A stretch of 60,840 nt of DNA from CAYQDR01 sp964416315 (GCA_964416315.1 CAYQDR010000012.1:1-60840); one strand, 5' to 3'; shown: positions 8,083 through 17,290, numbered from the stretch's first letter. Notes: generated from the letters alone by a model not told the origin. Numbers and translations are program-made.

Positions 8083-9174
8083 ATGACTGACCGGGCTCCA
8101 GCCCCGGTGCGCGAGGATGCGCGGCTCCTCTCGGTCCGCAACCTCAAGGCTCACTTCTTCCTCGACGAGGGCGTCGTCCGGGCGGTGGACGGGGTGAGCT
8201 TCGACGTCTTCCCGGGTCAGGTCGTTGGCATCGTGGGGGAGTCGGGCTGCGGCAAGAGCGTGACGGTGAAGGCGATCCTCCAGATCGTCGAGCAGCCGGG
8301 CCGCATCGTCGCCGGGGAGATCCTCTTCCGCCGCCGGTCGTGGGGCGCCGAGGGCGACGCCGGGGGGGAGGCGGTCGTGGACCTGGCGCGCTTGCCCCCG
8401 CGGGGGCCGGAGATGCGGGCGATCCGCGGCGCGGAGATCGCGCTGATCCCGCAGGAGCCTATGGCGGCGTTCAGCCCGGTCCACACGGTCGGCGACCAGG
8501 TCATCGAGGCCATCCGGGTGCACCAGCACCACTGGCGCCCCGAGGGCCCGCCGGTGAGCCGGGGCGAGGCCCGGCAGATGACCGTGGATCTCTTCCGGGA
8601 CGTCGGGATCTCGATGCCGGAGCAGCGCGTGGACGCCTACTCCTGGCAGCTCTCGGGCGGGCTTCGCCAGCGCGCGATGATCGCCATGGCGCTGTCGTGC
8701 CGCCCCCGGCTCCTCATCGCCGACGAGCCCACGACGGCGATCGACGTCACGACGCAGGCGCAGGTGCTGAACCTGCTGCGGGAGCTCCAGCGGAAGCACC
8801 GGACCGCCATCATCTTCATCACGCACGACCTCGGCGTGATCGCCCAGATCGCGCACTACGTCGTCGTGATGTACCTGGGCCGGGTCATGGAGCAGGGCCC
8901 GGTGGACGCCATCTTCCACGCGCCGAAGCATCCCTACACCCGGGCCCTCCTCCGCTCGATCCCGAGCGTCCGCTCGGCGCCCCGCGCGCGGCTGCCGATC
9001 ATCAGCGGCTCCATCCCGCACCCGTTCAACCGCCCCCCGGGGTGCCCGTTCCACCCGCGCTGTCAGGACGCCCTTCCGGACAAGTGCGCACGGCGGGTCC
9101 CCGGCCTCGTGGCGGTGGGCGAGCAGCAGGCGGTGAGCTGCTTTCTCCACCACGACGTGGAGGATCGGGCGTGA
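8083..9174 (+). CDS. ABC transporter ATP-binding protein, DppD/OppD type
   Basis: Cytoplasmic ATPase of 363 residues powering the peptide-type importer. Walker A is GESGCGKSV (about residues 51-59), the signature is LSGGLRQR, Walker B ends in IADEPTTAID, and the switch histidine is in FITHDLG. The C-terminal region GCPFHPRC...DKC is the cysteine-bearing oligopeptide-transporter extension common to DppD/OppD. The TGA overlaps the GTG of the partner ATPase (GTGA), indicating translational coupling. Confidence 0.92.
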   Translation: MTDRAPAPVREDARLLSVRNLKAHFFLDEGVVRAVDGVSFDVFPGQVVGIVGESGCGKSVTVKAILQIVEQPGRIVAGEILFRRRSWGAEGDAGGEAVVDLARLPPRGPEMRAIRGAEIALIPQEPMAAFSPVHTVGDQVIEAIRVHQHHWRPEGPPVSRGEARQMTVDLFRDVGISMPEQRVDAYSWQLSGGLRQRAMIAMALSCRPRLLIADEPTTAIDVTTQAQVLNLLRELQRKHRTAIIFITHDLGVIAQIAHYVVVMYLGRVMEQGPVDAIFHAPKHPYTRALLRSIPSVRSAPRARLPIISGSIPHPFNRPPGCPFHPRCQDALPDKCARRVPGLVAVGEQQAVSCFLHHDVEDRA

Positions 9175-10277
9175 GGTCCGACGCGGCGAGCGCCGCGGCG
9201 GCGTCACTCCTGGAGGTGCGGAACCTGCGGAAGTTCTTCCCCATCCAGAAGGGCTTTGCCCGGCGCGTCGTCGGCCACGTCCGCGCCGTGGACGACGTGA
9301 GCTTCGTGATCCGCGAGGGCGAGACGCTCGGCCTGGTCGGCGAGAGCGGCTGCGGCAAGACGACCACGGCCCGGTGCATCCTGCGGGCGATGGTCCCCTC
9401 GGACGGCCAGATCCTCTTCCGGACGCGGGAGGGCCGCGTGGTGGACCTGGCGCCCCTGTCGCGGAAGGACCTGAGGCCGCTGCGCCCGCAGATCCAGATG
9501 ATCTTCCAGGATCCCTTCGGGTCGCTGAATCCCAGGATGACGGTCTTCGATAACATCGGGGAGCCGCTCCTCGTCAACGGGCTGCGGGACCGCCGGGCGC
9601 GCATGGCGCGGGTCGAGGAGCTGGTGGGCCTCGTCGGGCTCAGGCCCGAGTACATGCACCGGTTCCCGCACGCGTTCAGCGGCGGGCAGCGCCAGCGGAT
9701 CGGCATCGCGCGGGCCCTGGCCACGCAGCCCCGGCTCGTCGTGGCCGACGAGCCGGTCTCGGCGCTTGACGTGTCGGTGCAGGCCCAGGTGCTGAACCTG
9801 CTCCTGGAGCTGCAGGGGCGGCTGCACCTCACGTACCTCTTCGTGGCGCACGACCTCTCCGTGGTCAAGCACATCAGCGACCGCGTGGCGGTGATGTACG
9901 TGGGCCAGCTCGTCGAGACGGCCGCGGCGGGCGCGATCTTCACGCGACCGCGGCACCCCTACACGGCGGCGCTGATGCGCGCCGTCCCGGTCCCCGACCC
10001 CCGCCTCCCGAGCGGCGATGTCGCGCTCCGGGGCGAGGTGGCGAACCCCGCGAGCCCGCCGCCCGGGTGCTACTTCCACCCGCGCTGCCCCTTCGCGGTG
10101 GAGCGGTGCCGGGCCGAGCCCCCGGCCCTGCGCGAGGTGGCACCGGGCCACCTCGTCCGCTGCCACCTCGCGGAGGAGCTCACCCTCCCGGGGATCGGCG
10201 CAGACGACGGGGGCGAGCTCGGCGCGCCGGCACCCGGGCTCTCCGCTTCGACCGGCCCGACCGGTATCCGCGCTTGA
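9171..10277 (+). CDS. ABC transporter ATP-binding protein, DppF/OppF type
   Basis: Second ATPase of the heterodimer, 368 residues from a GTG that overlaps the previous stop. Walker A is GESGCGKTT, the Q-loop is MIFQDPFGSLNPRMTV (typical of DppF/OppF), the signature is FSGGQRQRIG, Walker B is VVADEPVSALD, and the switch region is FVAHDLSVVKHI. The C-terminal extension GCYFHPRCPFAVERC carries the usual cysteines, and a poorly conserved glycine/alanine-rich tail of about 25 residues follows. It is the last gene of the operon. Confidence 0.92.
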   Translation: MRSDAASAAAASLLEVRNLRKFFPIQKGFARRVVGHVRAVDDVSFVIREGETLGLVGESGCGKTTTARCILRAMVPSDGQILFRTREGRVVDLAPLSRKDLRPLRPQIQMIFQDPFGSLNPRMTVFDNIGEPLLVNGLRDRRARMARVEELVGLVGLRPEYMHRFPHAFSGGQRQRIGIARALATQPRLVVADEPVSALDVSVQAQVLNLLLELQGRLHLTYLFVAHDLSVVKHISDRVAVMYVGQLVETAAAGAIFTRPRHPYTAALMRAVPVPDPRLPSGDVALRGEVANPASPPPGCYFHPRCPFAVERCRAEPPALREVAPGHLVRCHLAEELTLPGIGADDGGELGAPAPGLSASTGPTGIRA

Positions 10278-10286
10278 GCCAGGCGC

Positions 10287-10572
10287 TCAGCCCAGCCGCA
10301 AGAGCGCGATCCCGGCCACGGCAATCACCGCCGACAGCCACTCGATGCGCCCGACCCGCTCGGCGAGGATCCAGGCCGCGAAGGCCGTCGCGAACAGGAC
10401 ATTCGTCTCGCGCAGCGCCGCGATGGGTCCCGTCGGCCCGTGCGTGAACGCGTAGAGCACGAGGAGAGACGACGACCGCCAGGCCCTGACCCGGATCGGA
10501 CCGGAGGCGAGCGGCCGCGTTCCAGGCCGCATGCATGATCGCGCTCGCGAGCGCAGCGAGAAAGGGGTCCAT
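10287..10572 (-). pseudogene. EamA/DMT-type transporter remnant (internal deletion plus frameshift)
   Basis: Two pieces of a drug/metabolite transporter lie in different frames. The first 33 or so residues from the ATG at 10572 (MDPFLAALASAIMHAAWNAA) are the normal EamA N-terminus. The rest of that frame is meaningless, while another frame encodes the final 60 residues of the same family (GPIAALRETNVLFATAFAAW and a last helix ending AGIALLRLG). An intact protein has about 290 residues in ten helices, so roughly 190 residues are missing. The gene is not functional. Confidence 0.75.
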
Positions 10573-10668
10573 GTGGCTGGGGCACTCCAGACACCCGCGG
10601 TCAGCGGCCGGGGCGAGCAGCACGCGTCGCGGCCCCTGGAACTGCGAGGGGAGAGACTGCGTGCCGCG

Positions 10669-11559
10669 TCAGCGCGTCGGGCCCACGGGCAGGATGGCCG
10701 AGCCCGTCTGGGAGGCCGGGTTGCGCCGGGTCCAGCGGCCGGCGTCCACGGCGCTGAGGAAGTCGAGCACGGCCCGGTTGAAGAGCGCGGGCTCCTCGAG
10801 GTTGATCGCGTGCCCCGACTTCGGGAGCACGACGAGACCCGAGTACGGCATCTTCCGCTTCATGAAGATCCCCGGTTCGAGGCAGGGGTCGTCCTCGTCG
10901 CCGGTCATGATCAGCGTCGGCACCTCGCACTGTGCCAGGCGGTCGCCCAGCTCGAAGACGGACGGCCGCGTCATCTGGACGCCGCGCAGGGTGAGGGCGC
11001 GGCCCCGGGCGGAACCGCCGGCGAGCTGCTCGTGGAACTCCTGCCAGCCGAGGGGGTCCTTGTCCATGAACTGCACGCGCGCCGGCCCCCGGGCGTAGAA
11101 CTCGGCCGCCTTCTCCATGCCCTCGGTCTCGAGCCGCTTCGCCGTCAGCTCGGCCTCCTGCCGGAACTTCTCGCGGTCGCCGGACACGCTGCCGTAGCCC
11201 GCGCCGGCCACGACGAGCGAGAGCGCGCGCTCGGGATAGCGCAGGCCGAAGTGGAGCGTCGCGTAGCCGCCCATGGAGAGGCCGCAGACGTGGGCCTTCC
11301 GGATCCCCAGGGCGTCGAGCAGGCCGCGGATGTCGTCCACCGCGCGGTCCTGCGAGTACGCGGCCGGGTCCTCAGGCACCGCGGACGGCGGATAGCCCCG
11401 GGCGTTGTAGGCGACAGTGCGGTAGCGGCGGGCGAAGAACCGGACCTGGGGCCGCCAGGAGCGGTGGTCGCCGGCGAACTCGTGGACGAACACGAGCGGC
11501 AGGCCCTGGCCGACTTCCTCGTAGTAGAGCTTGACCCCGTCGACGTTCGCGAGCGGCAT
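10669..11559 (-). CDS. Alpha/beta hydrolase
   Basis: Cytosolic hydrolase of 296 residues with the alpha/beta fold. The catalytic triad can be placed as Ser95 in the nucleophile elbow GLSMGG, an acidic residue around 222 in TGDEDDP, and His near 250 in SGHAINLEEP. The opening MPLANVDGVKLYYEEVGQG is typical of 3-oxoadipate enol-lactonase/haloperoxidase-like members, which hydrolyse esters or lactones. The oxyanion-hole region reads FVHEFAG rather than the common HG pattern. A truncated relative with the same layout is at 58553-58885. Confidence 0.85.
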   Translation of the reverse strand: MPLANVDGVKLYYEEVGQGLPLVFVHEFAGDHRSWRPQVRFFARRYRTVAYNARGYPPSAVPEDPAAYSQDRAVDDIRGLLDALGIRKAHVCGLSMGGYATLHFGLRYPERALSLVVAGAGYGSVSGDREKFRQEAELTAKRLETEGMEKAAEFYARGPARVQFMDKDPLGWQEFHEQLAGGSARGRALTLRGVQMTRPSVFELGDRLAQCEVPTLIMTGDEDDPCLEPGIFMKRKMPYSGLVVLPKSGHAINLEEPALFNRAVLDFLSAVDAGRWTRRNPASQTGSAILPVGPTR

Positions 11560-11681
11560 GGCGGCCCTCCGTGGCTTCGGTCGATCGACGTTACCACCCT
11601 ACCGTGTGCCCCGATGCGGGTCATCACCACCTGTTCTGCCCTCGACGGCATGCCCCGCCTGCTGTAAGGTCTTGAGGACCC

Positions 11682-12392
11682 ATGCAGCGCGAACACGTCT
11701 TCTGGGACTCGCCGACCCTGGGCCGGAAGATGGAGCTGCTCCACTTCGGCCACGCGGGGCGGCCGATGCTCTGGTTCCCGACCTCCCAGGGACGATTCTA
11801 TCAATACGAGGACTTCGGACTCATCGGCGCCGTCGCCGACCTGATCGACGGGGGCGCGATCCAGGTCACGTGCGTGGACAGCGTGGACGAGGAGAGCCTC
11901 TACGCCGCGCACCGCCACCCCGCCGAGCGGCTCGTCCGGCACGACCAGTACGATCGATACCTCTCCGGCGAGGTTCTGCCCTGGCTCCGCGGGCGGGCCG
12001 GGGGCGCGAAGGTGGCGACCCTCGGGGCGAGCTTCGGCGCCTACCACGCCGTGAACTTCGGCTTCCGCCACCCGGACGTGGTGGACAAGGTCGTCGGCTT
12101 CTCGGGGAAATACGACATCCACGCCTTCCTCGACGGGTACTGGGACGACACGGCCTACTTCCACTGCCCGACGGCCTACGTCCCGAACATGGGGCCCGAG
12201 TGGGCCGAGCGGCTCTCGCGGCTCGACATCTGCATCGTGACCGGGGAGACGGACAACATCCTGGAGGGCTCGAAGCGGCTCATCGGGATCCTCCAGGCGA
12301 AGGGGATCCCGCACCGGGGGCACATCTGGGGCGCCCCCTACGGCCACGACTGGCCGTGGTGGAAGGTCCAGATCCGCCACTACGTGCCGTGA
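11682..12392 (+). CDS. Alpha/beta-hydrolase-fold esterase-like protein
   Basis: Predicted esterase of 236 residues. The nucleophile serine lies in LGASFGAYHAV (Ser117). A likely acid is in GETDNIL (about 190), and a histidine in PYGHDWPWW (about 223) near the C-terminus is followed by a tryptophan-rich end typical of esterase-D-like/feruloyl-esterase-like proteins that use a C-terminal HDWxxW motif. No signal peptide is seen, so it is probably cytosolic. It is divergently oriented from the hydrolase at 10669-11559, with 122 bases between starts. Confidence 0.75.
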   Translation: MQREHVFWDSPTLGRKMELLHFGHAGRPMLWFPTSQGRFYQYEDFGLIGAVADLIDGGAIQVTCVDSVDEESLYAAHRHPAERLVRHDQYDRYLSGEVLPWLRGRAGGAKVATLGASFGAYHAVNFGFRHPDVVDKVVGFSGKYDIHAFLDGYWDDTAYFHCPTAYVPNMGPEWAERLSRLDICIVTGETDNILEGSKRLIGILQAKGIPHRGHIWGAPYGHDWPWWKVQIRHYVP

Positions 12393-12512
12393 CGAGCCCC
12401 CCTTCCTCTCGGGAGGCCGGACCTCCCCCCAGTGCGGATTGCGCGGGGGAAGCCCGCGCGCGAAGCGCCGCGACCAGAGCGCGCGGCCGGGCGAGCCGTT
12501 GGGCGAGCACGC

Positions 12513-13919
12513 TCACCGCCCGAGGGCGGCGAGCATCTCCTCGACGCGCGTGAACTTCACGCGCGGGCGGCCCGCGGCGCGTCCGCGGGCGACCTCCTGC
12601 TCGTTCAGGCGGAGCCAGTCCGCGTAGGAGAAGCAGTTCGGCTGCCGCTGGCGGACGAGCGCCTCCGCGGCGGCGGGCTCGGGGTGGGCGGGCGTGAGGA
12701 CGGCCCCGCGCGCCGCATCCTCGAGCATGGCGGTCACGGTCTCGGCGGCGTCCGGCTTGTTCGTGCCGATGACGCCGGTCGGTCCGCGCTTGATCCAGCC
12801 GGCGGCGTACTCGCCGACCACGGGTTGCGGGGAGTCGGGGTCGAGCACGCGTCCCTTCTCGTTCAGGATGACGCCCCACCGGTCGTGGAACGGCACGCCG
12901 GGGAGCGGAACCCCGCGGTACCCGACGGAGCGGAAGACGAGGCCGACGGGCAGCTCCTCGACGCGGTCGGTCGGGCAGGCCTGGAGCGTCCCGGCGGGCG
13001 TCGCGTACAGCTCGGTGCGCGCGAGACGGATCGCGACGACTCGGCCGGTCGCATCGCCGACGAGCTCCACGGGAGAGACCAGCAAGCGGATGACTAGCGT
13101 CCGGGGCTTGCCGCGCGGCTTCCGGAGCGCGTAGCCCTGGAGGATCTCCACCTTCTTCGTGGTCGCGCGGTCCGGGCTCCGCTCCAGCTCGGCCCGGCTC
13201 AGGGGGTCCAGCTCGACCTCGTCCGGCCGGGCCGTGACGTCGGCGTCGGCCAGCTCGCCGAGCTCCTTGATCTCCGGGTTCGTGAACGCGGCCTGGGCGG
13301 GCCCGCGCCGCCCGAGGAGGTAGACCTCCCGGACGCGGCTCCCCCGGAGTGCTGCCAGCGCATCGTCAGCGATGTCCGTGGTCGCGAGCTCCGCGGCCGA
13401 GCGGCAGAGGACGCGGGCCACGTCCACCGCCACGTTCCCGACGCCGACCACCGCCACGCGCTCCTGCTCGAGATCGAACTGGTAGTCGACGTAGTCGGGA
13501 TGGCCGTTGTACCAGGCCACGAACTCCGTCGCCGGGTGGCTCCCGCGGAGGTCCTCGCCGGGGATGCCCATGCGGCGGTCGGTCTGGGCGCCCGTCGCGT
13601 AGAGGATCTGGTGGTAGTTCTCCCGGAGGTCGGCCGGCGCCAGGTCCTTGCCCAGCTCGACGAACCCGTAGAAGCGGAAGCGCGGGTGGGCGGCGACCTT
13701 GTCGAAGGCCGCCGTCACCGTCTTGATCTTCTGATGATCGGGCGCGACGCCGAAGCGGACGAGGCCGTACGGCGTCGGGAGCCGGTCGAACATGTCCACC
13801 GAGACCGTGAGGCCGTCCTGCCGCAGGAGGTGGTCGGCGGCGTAGTAGCCGGCGGGGCCGGCCCCGATGATCGCGACGCGCAGCGGTCGGTCGGGGGTTC
13901 GGATCGGCGCGCGCGTCAC
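12513..13919 (-). CDS. FprA-like ferredoxin/flavodoxin-NADP+ reductase
   Basis: Flavoprotein of 468 residues of the adrenodoxin-reductase/FprA type, moving electrons between NADPH and ferredoxin. The FAD site is AIIGAGPAGYYAADHLL near the N-terminus, followed by the family's PTPYGLVRFGVAPDHQKIK. The NADP site GVGNVAVDVARVL lies around residues 160-175. GEYAAGWIKRGPTGVIGTNK near the C-terminus is diagnostic for this family. The GTG start overlaps the stop of the CBS gene (GTGA), so the two are translated together; the CBS protein may regulate or sense energy state for this enzyme, but that is inference. Confidence 0.92.
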   Translation of the reverse strand: MTRAPIRTPDRPLRVAIIGAGPAGYYAADHLLRQDGLTVSVDMFDRLPTPYGLVRFGVAPDHQKIKTVTAAFDKVAAHPRFRFYGFVELGKDLAPADLRENYHQILYATGAQTDRRMGIPGEDLRGSHPATEFVAWYNGHPDYVDYQFDLEQERVAVVGVGNVAVDVARVLCRSAAELATTDIADDALAALRGSRVREVYLLGRRGPAQAAFTNPEIKELGELADADVTARPDEVELDPLSRAELERSPDRATTKKVEILQGYALRKPRGKPRTLVIRLLVSPVELVGDATGRVVAIRLARTELYATPAGTLQACPTDRVEELPVGLVFRSVGYRGVPLPGVPFHDRWGVILNEKGRVLDPDSPQPVVGEYAAGWIKRGPTGVIGTNKPDAAETVTAMLEDAARGAVLTPAHPEPAAAEALVRQRQPNCFSYADWLRLNEQEVARGRAAGRPRVKFTRVEEMLAALGR

Positions 13920-14350
13920 GGCCGGTCTTCGATGAGCTGGATCTGCAGCGTGTCCACCTCGCCCTTGTACTGGTCGCGCTCGGCCTTCACGACGTCGCCG
14001 ATGGAGACGATCCCGACGAGGCAGCCCTTGTCCATGACCGGTACGTGGCGGATGCGCCGCTCGCTCATGGTGTGCCCCACCGAGCGCAGGTCGTCCTCGG
14101 GCGCCCCGACGATGACGTCCCGGGTCATCAGCTCGGCGACCGTCCGCGCGAAGACGCGCTCGTTCCGGGCCGCCTCGCGGACGATGTCCCGCTCGGAGAG
14201 GATCCCGAGGGACTTGCAACCCTCGTCCACAACGACCAGCGCGCCGATGTTGTGCTCGGCGAGCACGGTGAGCGCCTCGCGGATCGCCTGCTCCGGGCGG
14301 ATGGTGACCACCTTCGTCCCCTTCCGCGCGAGGACGTGTGCGATGTTCAT
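13916..14350 (-). CDS. CBS-domain pair protein
   Basis: A 144-residue protein consisting almost only of two CBS domains: the first at about 8-60 (AIREALTVLAEHNIGALVVVD), the second at about 73-130 (SERRIRHVPVMDKGCLVGIV). CBS pairs bind adenosine nucleotides or NAD-like ligands and act as sensors. The GILSERDIVR and GIVSIGDVVK strands are typical of the small stand-alone group. Its TGA overlaps the start of the FprA-like reductase. Confidence 0.9.
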   Translation of the reverse strand: MNIAHVLARKGTKVVTIRPEQAIREALTVLAEHNIGALVVVDEGCKSLGILSERDIVREAARNERVFARTVAELMTRDVIVGAPEDDLRSVGHTMSERRIRHVPVMDKGCLVGIVSIGDVVKAERDQYKGEVDTLQIQLIEDRP

Positions 14351-14369
14351 CTCGGCATCCTCCGGCTCC

Positions 14370-15566
14370 TCACGGCCACAGGCTCGTCGAGGCGCCCACC
14401 CAGGTCCGGTCCTTGTTGTAGTCCACGCCCATCATCTTCCCCTGCGAGAGCCGGACGAGCGTCGTGACGGGCATCGGCCCGCGGGCCGTCCAGACGACCA
14501 TGATGCGCACCTCGGCCTTCGAGCGGTTCCCGTCCACCGTGTCGATGACCGGGGCGTACTCGACCTTCCGCATGAGCAGGGTCTGGCGGCGGCACTCGGC
14601 CGGGATCGCGTCCAGGTCGGCGGGCGTCACGTCCACCTTCACGCCGGTGCCCGCGAAGGAGAAGAGCGGCTTGAGCACCCAGCGGTCGAGGTCGTCCGGC
14701 GGGCGGTCGAGGTCCGAGAGGAGGACGGCCTCCGGCACCGCCGGGTGGCGGAGCCAGGGGAGCGCGTGCTTGCTCCAGCGGAAGTACCAGTTCGGGTGTC
14801 CCGCCCATTCGACGTCGAGCGGCTCCGTGTAGCGGAAGGGCAGCTCGACCTTCTTCGCCACGAGCTCGTCCACGATGACCCGGTTGTAGATGCGGAGGAT
14901 CCGGGTCGGGTTTCCGTCGCGCCGGTACCAGAGCTCGCGCCCGCGCTTCTCGAGGGTCGTCGGGCAGATCGCGCGGACGCCCCAGAGCTTCTCCGTCATC
15001 GCGAAGTCGGGGTAGGTCTTCTGCGTCGGCGGATCGAGGTCGAGCAGGACGGCGTGCTCCGCCGGGTGCCCGCCGCGGATCGCCTCACCCACGACCCGCC
15101 GGTAGCCCTCGACGTCCAGGTTCGAGAGCAGGAACTCGAGGCGCTCGCCGCCGGGGACGAGCTTGCGCAGCTCGAGCGCCTGGAAGAGCTGGAAGCCGTA
15201 GAGGGAGGGGAAACCCTGGAGCTCGATGAGCCGCGGGACGAGCCGCCCGTCCGGGTGGTCCCCCTCGCGCGTCACGGCGAAGTCCACCTGGACGAAGAGC
15301 GGGTGGGCGTCGCACCCCGGGACGTCGAACCCGGGCGGGACCGCCGCGAGCGAGGCGCGCTGGTGCCCCGGGGCCATGAGCTGCCCCAGGATCTCGTGTG
15401 TCGCGCGGACCATCGCCTCGCGCAGCTCGGCGGGGAGGAAGATCGGCGACTCCGCGACCCGGAACTCGACCGGACAGCCCGCACCTTCCGCGAGACGGCG
15501 GCGGTAGGTGGCGTACTTCGCGTCGGTGAAGGCGGCGTTGTAGGCGCGGCGGAGTTCGGGGATCAT
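14370..15566 (-). CDS. ATP-grasp-like protein of unknown function
   Basis: A 398-residue cytosolic protein I do not recognise as a named enzyme. The C-terminal half has ATP-grasp features: a lysine-containing strand WVLKPLFSFAGTGVKVDVT (glycine loop after a basic residue) and MRKVEYAPVIDTVDGNRSKAEVRIMV, where the last acidic and basic residues could bind Mg-ATP. The N-terminal half contains VQVDFAVTREGDHPDGRLVPRLIELQGFPSL, suggesting a circularly permuted arrangement like glutathionylspermidine-synthase-type ligases. It lies 19 bases upstream of the CBS gene on the same strand. The reaction is unknown. Confidence 0.6.
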   Translation of the reverse strand: MIPELRRAYNAAFTDAKYATYRRRLAEGAGCPVEFRVAESPIFLPAELREAMVRATHEILGQLMAPGHQRASLAAVPPGFDVPGCDAHPLFVQVDFAVTREGDHPDGRLVPRLIELQGFPSLYGFQLFQALELRKLVPGGERLEFLLSNLDVEGYRRVVGEAIRGGHPAEHAVLLDLDPPTQKTYPDFAMTEKLWGVRAICPTTLEKRGRELWYRRDGNPTRILRIYNRVIVDELVAKKVELPFRYTEPLDVEWAGHPNWYFRWSKHALPWLRHPAVPEAVLLSDLDRPPDDLDRWVLKPLFSFAGTGVKVDVTPADLDAIPAECRRQTLLMRKVEYAPVIDTVDGNRSKAEVRIMVVWTARGPMPVTTLVRLSQGKMMGVDYNKDRTWVGASTSLWP

Positions 15567-15590
15567 GGGCGGAGGGGGGCGGGCGTGGCG

Positions 15591-15863
15591 ATGGCCGTGG
15601 CCCTGATCCTGATCGTGGCGGCGACGCTCCTGGCGCTCGGCTGGCGCCAGCGGTGTGCCCCCTGGTTCCTCGGCGCTGGCCTGGGGTTCCTGGGCTCCCT
15701 GAGGGTCATGGCTCGGCTCGGCATCGCGTGGCCGGACCTCGGGATGTGGTCGCTCGTCCTGAACCCCTACCTGATCGTGACGCTCGCCTTCGTGCTGGTC
15801 ATCGCGGGCGCCGTCGGGGTCACGGTGCGGCTCTTCCGACGGTTCGGCTGGTTCGGCTTCTAA
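15591..15863 (+). CDS. Small hydrophobic membrane protein
   Basis: A 90-residue protein with three hydrophobic stretches (AVALILIVAATLLALGW, a middle segment, and IVTLAFVLVIAGAVGVTV) and a basic, aromatic C-terminus (RLFRRFGWFGF). A GGAGGGGGGCGGG tract lies just upstream. I find no family match from memory. It occupies a gap between two minus-strand genes, which makes it plausible rather than certain. Confidence 0.45.
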   Translation: MAVALILIVAATLLALGWRQRCAPWFLGAGLGFLGSLRVMARLGIAWPDLGMWSLVLNPYLIVTLAFVLVIAGAVGVTVRLFRRFGWFGF

Positions 15864-15894
15864 CCACGCCCCACCCGATCGGCGGCTCGCACGC

Positions 15895-16902
15895 CTAGAT
15901 TAGGAACTCCCCGTCGGCCATGATCCGCTCGTCGTCCATCCAGATGTCGAAGTGGCGGCCGACGACGTCGAGGTGCGTGGGGCAGGACCAGGACGCCCCG
16001 GTGTGCTCGGAGTAGGGGTGCCCGAAGGCGAGGTGGACCCCCGGGATCTTCTCGTCCTGGAGGATGTTCCCGATGATCGAGCGGACGGCGATGTTGGTGC
16101 CGATGGCGAACTCGCCGACGCGGTCCGAGTTCTCGTGGGTCCGCGTGTAGGCGCGGAAGTCCTCGACGAGGTCGCGCCGGTCGCACCGGGCGTCCACGAT
16201 CCGGCTGTTCTCGATCGTCACCGTCAGCGGCGTCGCCTCGAGGTCGCCGTAGCGGGCGCAGAGCCAGTCGCCGAGCACCCCGTCCACGACGTAGACCCCG
16301 TCCACCCGGGCCGGCGCGGTGAGGACCTCGCCGCCGGGGAGGTTCGCCCACTTTTCCGGGGTAATGAGGCCGCTCGTCTTGAGCCAGCGGATCGCGGGGT
16401 CGAAGGTGGCCTCGACGTGCGTCCCGGCCCGGGACTTGGCCCTGATCCGCCGGGTGCGGACGGCGCGCTCCCGGACGCGGGTGCTCAGCGCGTCCACGCG
16501 CTCGAAGTCGGCCTGCATTCCTTCCAGCATGATGCGGCGGGAGATCGAGACCATGTGGGCGTGGCGGATCCGGCGCCGGTTGACGACACGGGTCATCTCG
16601 ATGCGCGCCAAGAGCTCGCCCGGCTTCGGCTGGGCCGCATAGATCGAGACGTCGGCGCGCTCGAGCGCGGTGAGGGCGGCCGCCGGCATCGCGGACATCG
16701 GCCGAGAGCCGTACGCCTCGAGAACGTGCAGCTCGAGCGGCGCCCCGACCCCGCGGACCTCGGCCGCGAGGCTCGCGGCGATCTCCTCGGTCTCGCGATC
16801 GGTGATCAGGACGACGCGCTCGTCCGGCGCGACGCGCAGGCACGTCCGGACGGCGTTGCGGGCGCCGGGGGCGAGATCGGAGGCGTGCGTCATGGGCTCC
16901 AT
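15895..16902 (-). CDS. M29-type metallo-aminopeptidase-like protein
   Basis: A 335-residue protein resembling the thermophilic M29 aminopeptidases (AmpS/AmpT/PepS), which remove N-terminal residues using two divalent metals. The C-terminal catalytic half shows the expected ligands in order: a glutamate in IENSRIV, the EFAIGTNIAV strand, histidine in GVHLAFGHPYSEHTG, and histidine/aspartate in THLDVVGRHFDIWMDDE. The length is a little short of the usual 370-410 residues, mainly in the N-terminal domain. It is a stand-alone gene. Confidence 0.75.
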   Translation of the reverse strand: MEPMTHASDLAPGARNAVRTCLRVAPDERVVLITDRETEEIAASLAAEVRGVGAPLELHVLEAYGSRPMSAMPAAALTALERADVSIYAAQPKPGELLARIEMTRVVNRRRIRHAHMVSISRRIMLEGMQADFERVDALSTRVRERAVRTRRIRAKSRAGTHVEATFDPAIRWLKTSGLITPEKWANLPGGEVLTAPARVDGVYVVDGVLGDWLCARYGDLEATPLTVTIENSRIVDARCDRRDLVEDFRAYTRTHENSDRVGEFAIGTNIAVRSIIGNILQDEKIPGVHLAFGHPYSEHTGASWSCPTHLDVVGRHFDIWMDDERIMADGEFLI

Positions 16903-17238
16903 GATACCCGCTCGGGGCCGACCGCGCGAGCCGCGTCTCCGCGGACCCGCCCCGTGCTTTCCTCAGCGGTGCAAGGCGCCGCATTGCCGAGTCTCGACGT
17001 ATGGAGTATCGTTGTGAGCCACCGGAGCGTGAACGCAGGCATGGTTTCCTCGGCCCGTCGAGACGGACGGCGTGGCCTCGCCGGGGTTGCCCCCATACGC
17101 AGACCTGCCTATCCTGTGGCCGAACTCGAGTTGAACTAAACCGCTGACGCGGTAGGGTCGATCTCGCTCGTCTGGCTGCCCGCGCGCTCGCTCGAGCGCG
17201 GCGTGGTCTCCCACTCGCTTCGTTCCCGACATCGCGCC
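16903..17238. other. Gene-free stretch
   Basis: No credible gene is visible between the aminopeptidase start and the left boundary of the IS91-like remnant. Short open frames on both strands lack family patterns and ribosome binding sites. The right part presumably belongs to the 5' flank of the mobile element. Confidence 0.6.
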
Positions 17239-17255
17239 TGAGCCTGGCTCACAAT

Positions 17256-17286
17256 CACCTCCGTCCCAACTCTCCTGACGGAGGTG
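17256..17286 (+). repeat. Inverted repeat covering the recombinase ribosome-binding site
   Basis: CACCTCCGTC (17256-17265) and GACGGAGGTG (17277-17286) are perfect 10-base complements around an 11-base loop. The right arm contains the GGAGG Shine-Dalgarno sequence 7 bases before the ATG at 17291. Folding of the mRNA would hide the site, a pattern known for keeping transposase or recombinase translation low. Confidence 0.7.
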
Positions 17287-17290
17287 GCTC

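Noticed and set aside
13500..15863. Very long open frame on the plus strand opposite fprA, CBS and ATP-grasp genes
   Set aside because: It is the antisense shadow of high-GC codons: valine/arginine/leucine/glutamate-rich with no family pattern. Only its last 90 codons, beyond the opposing genes, look real.
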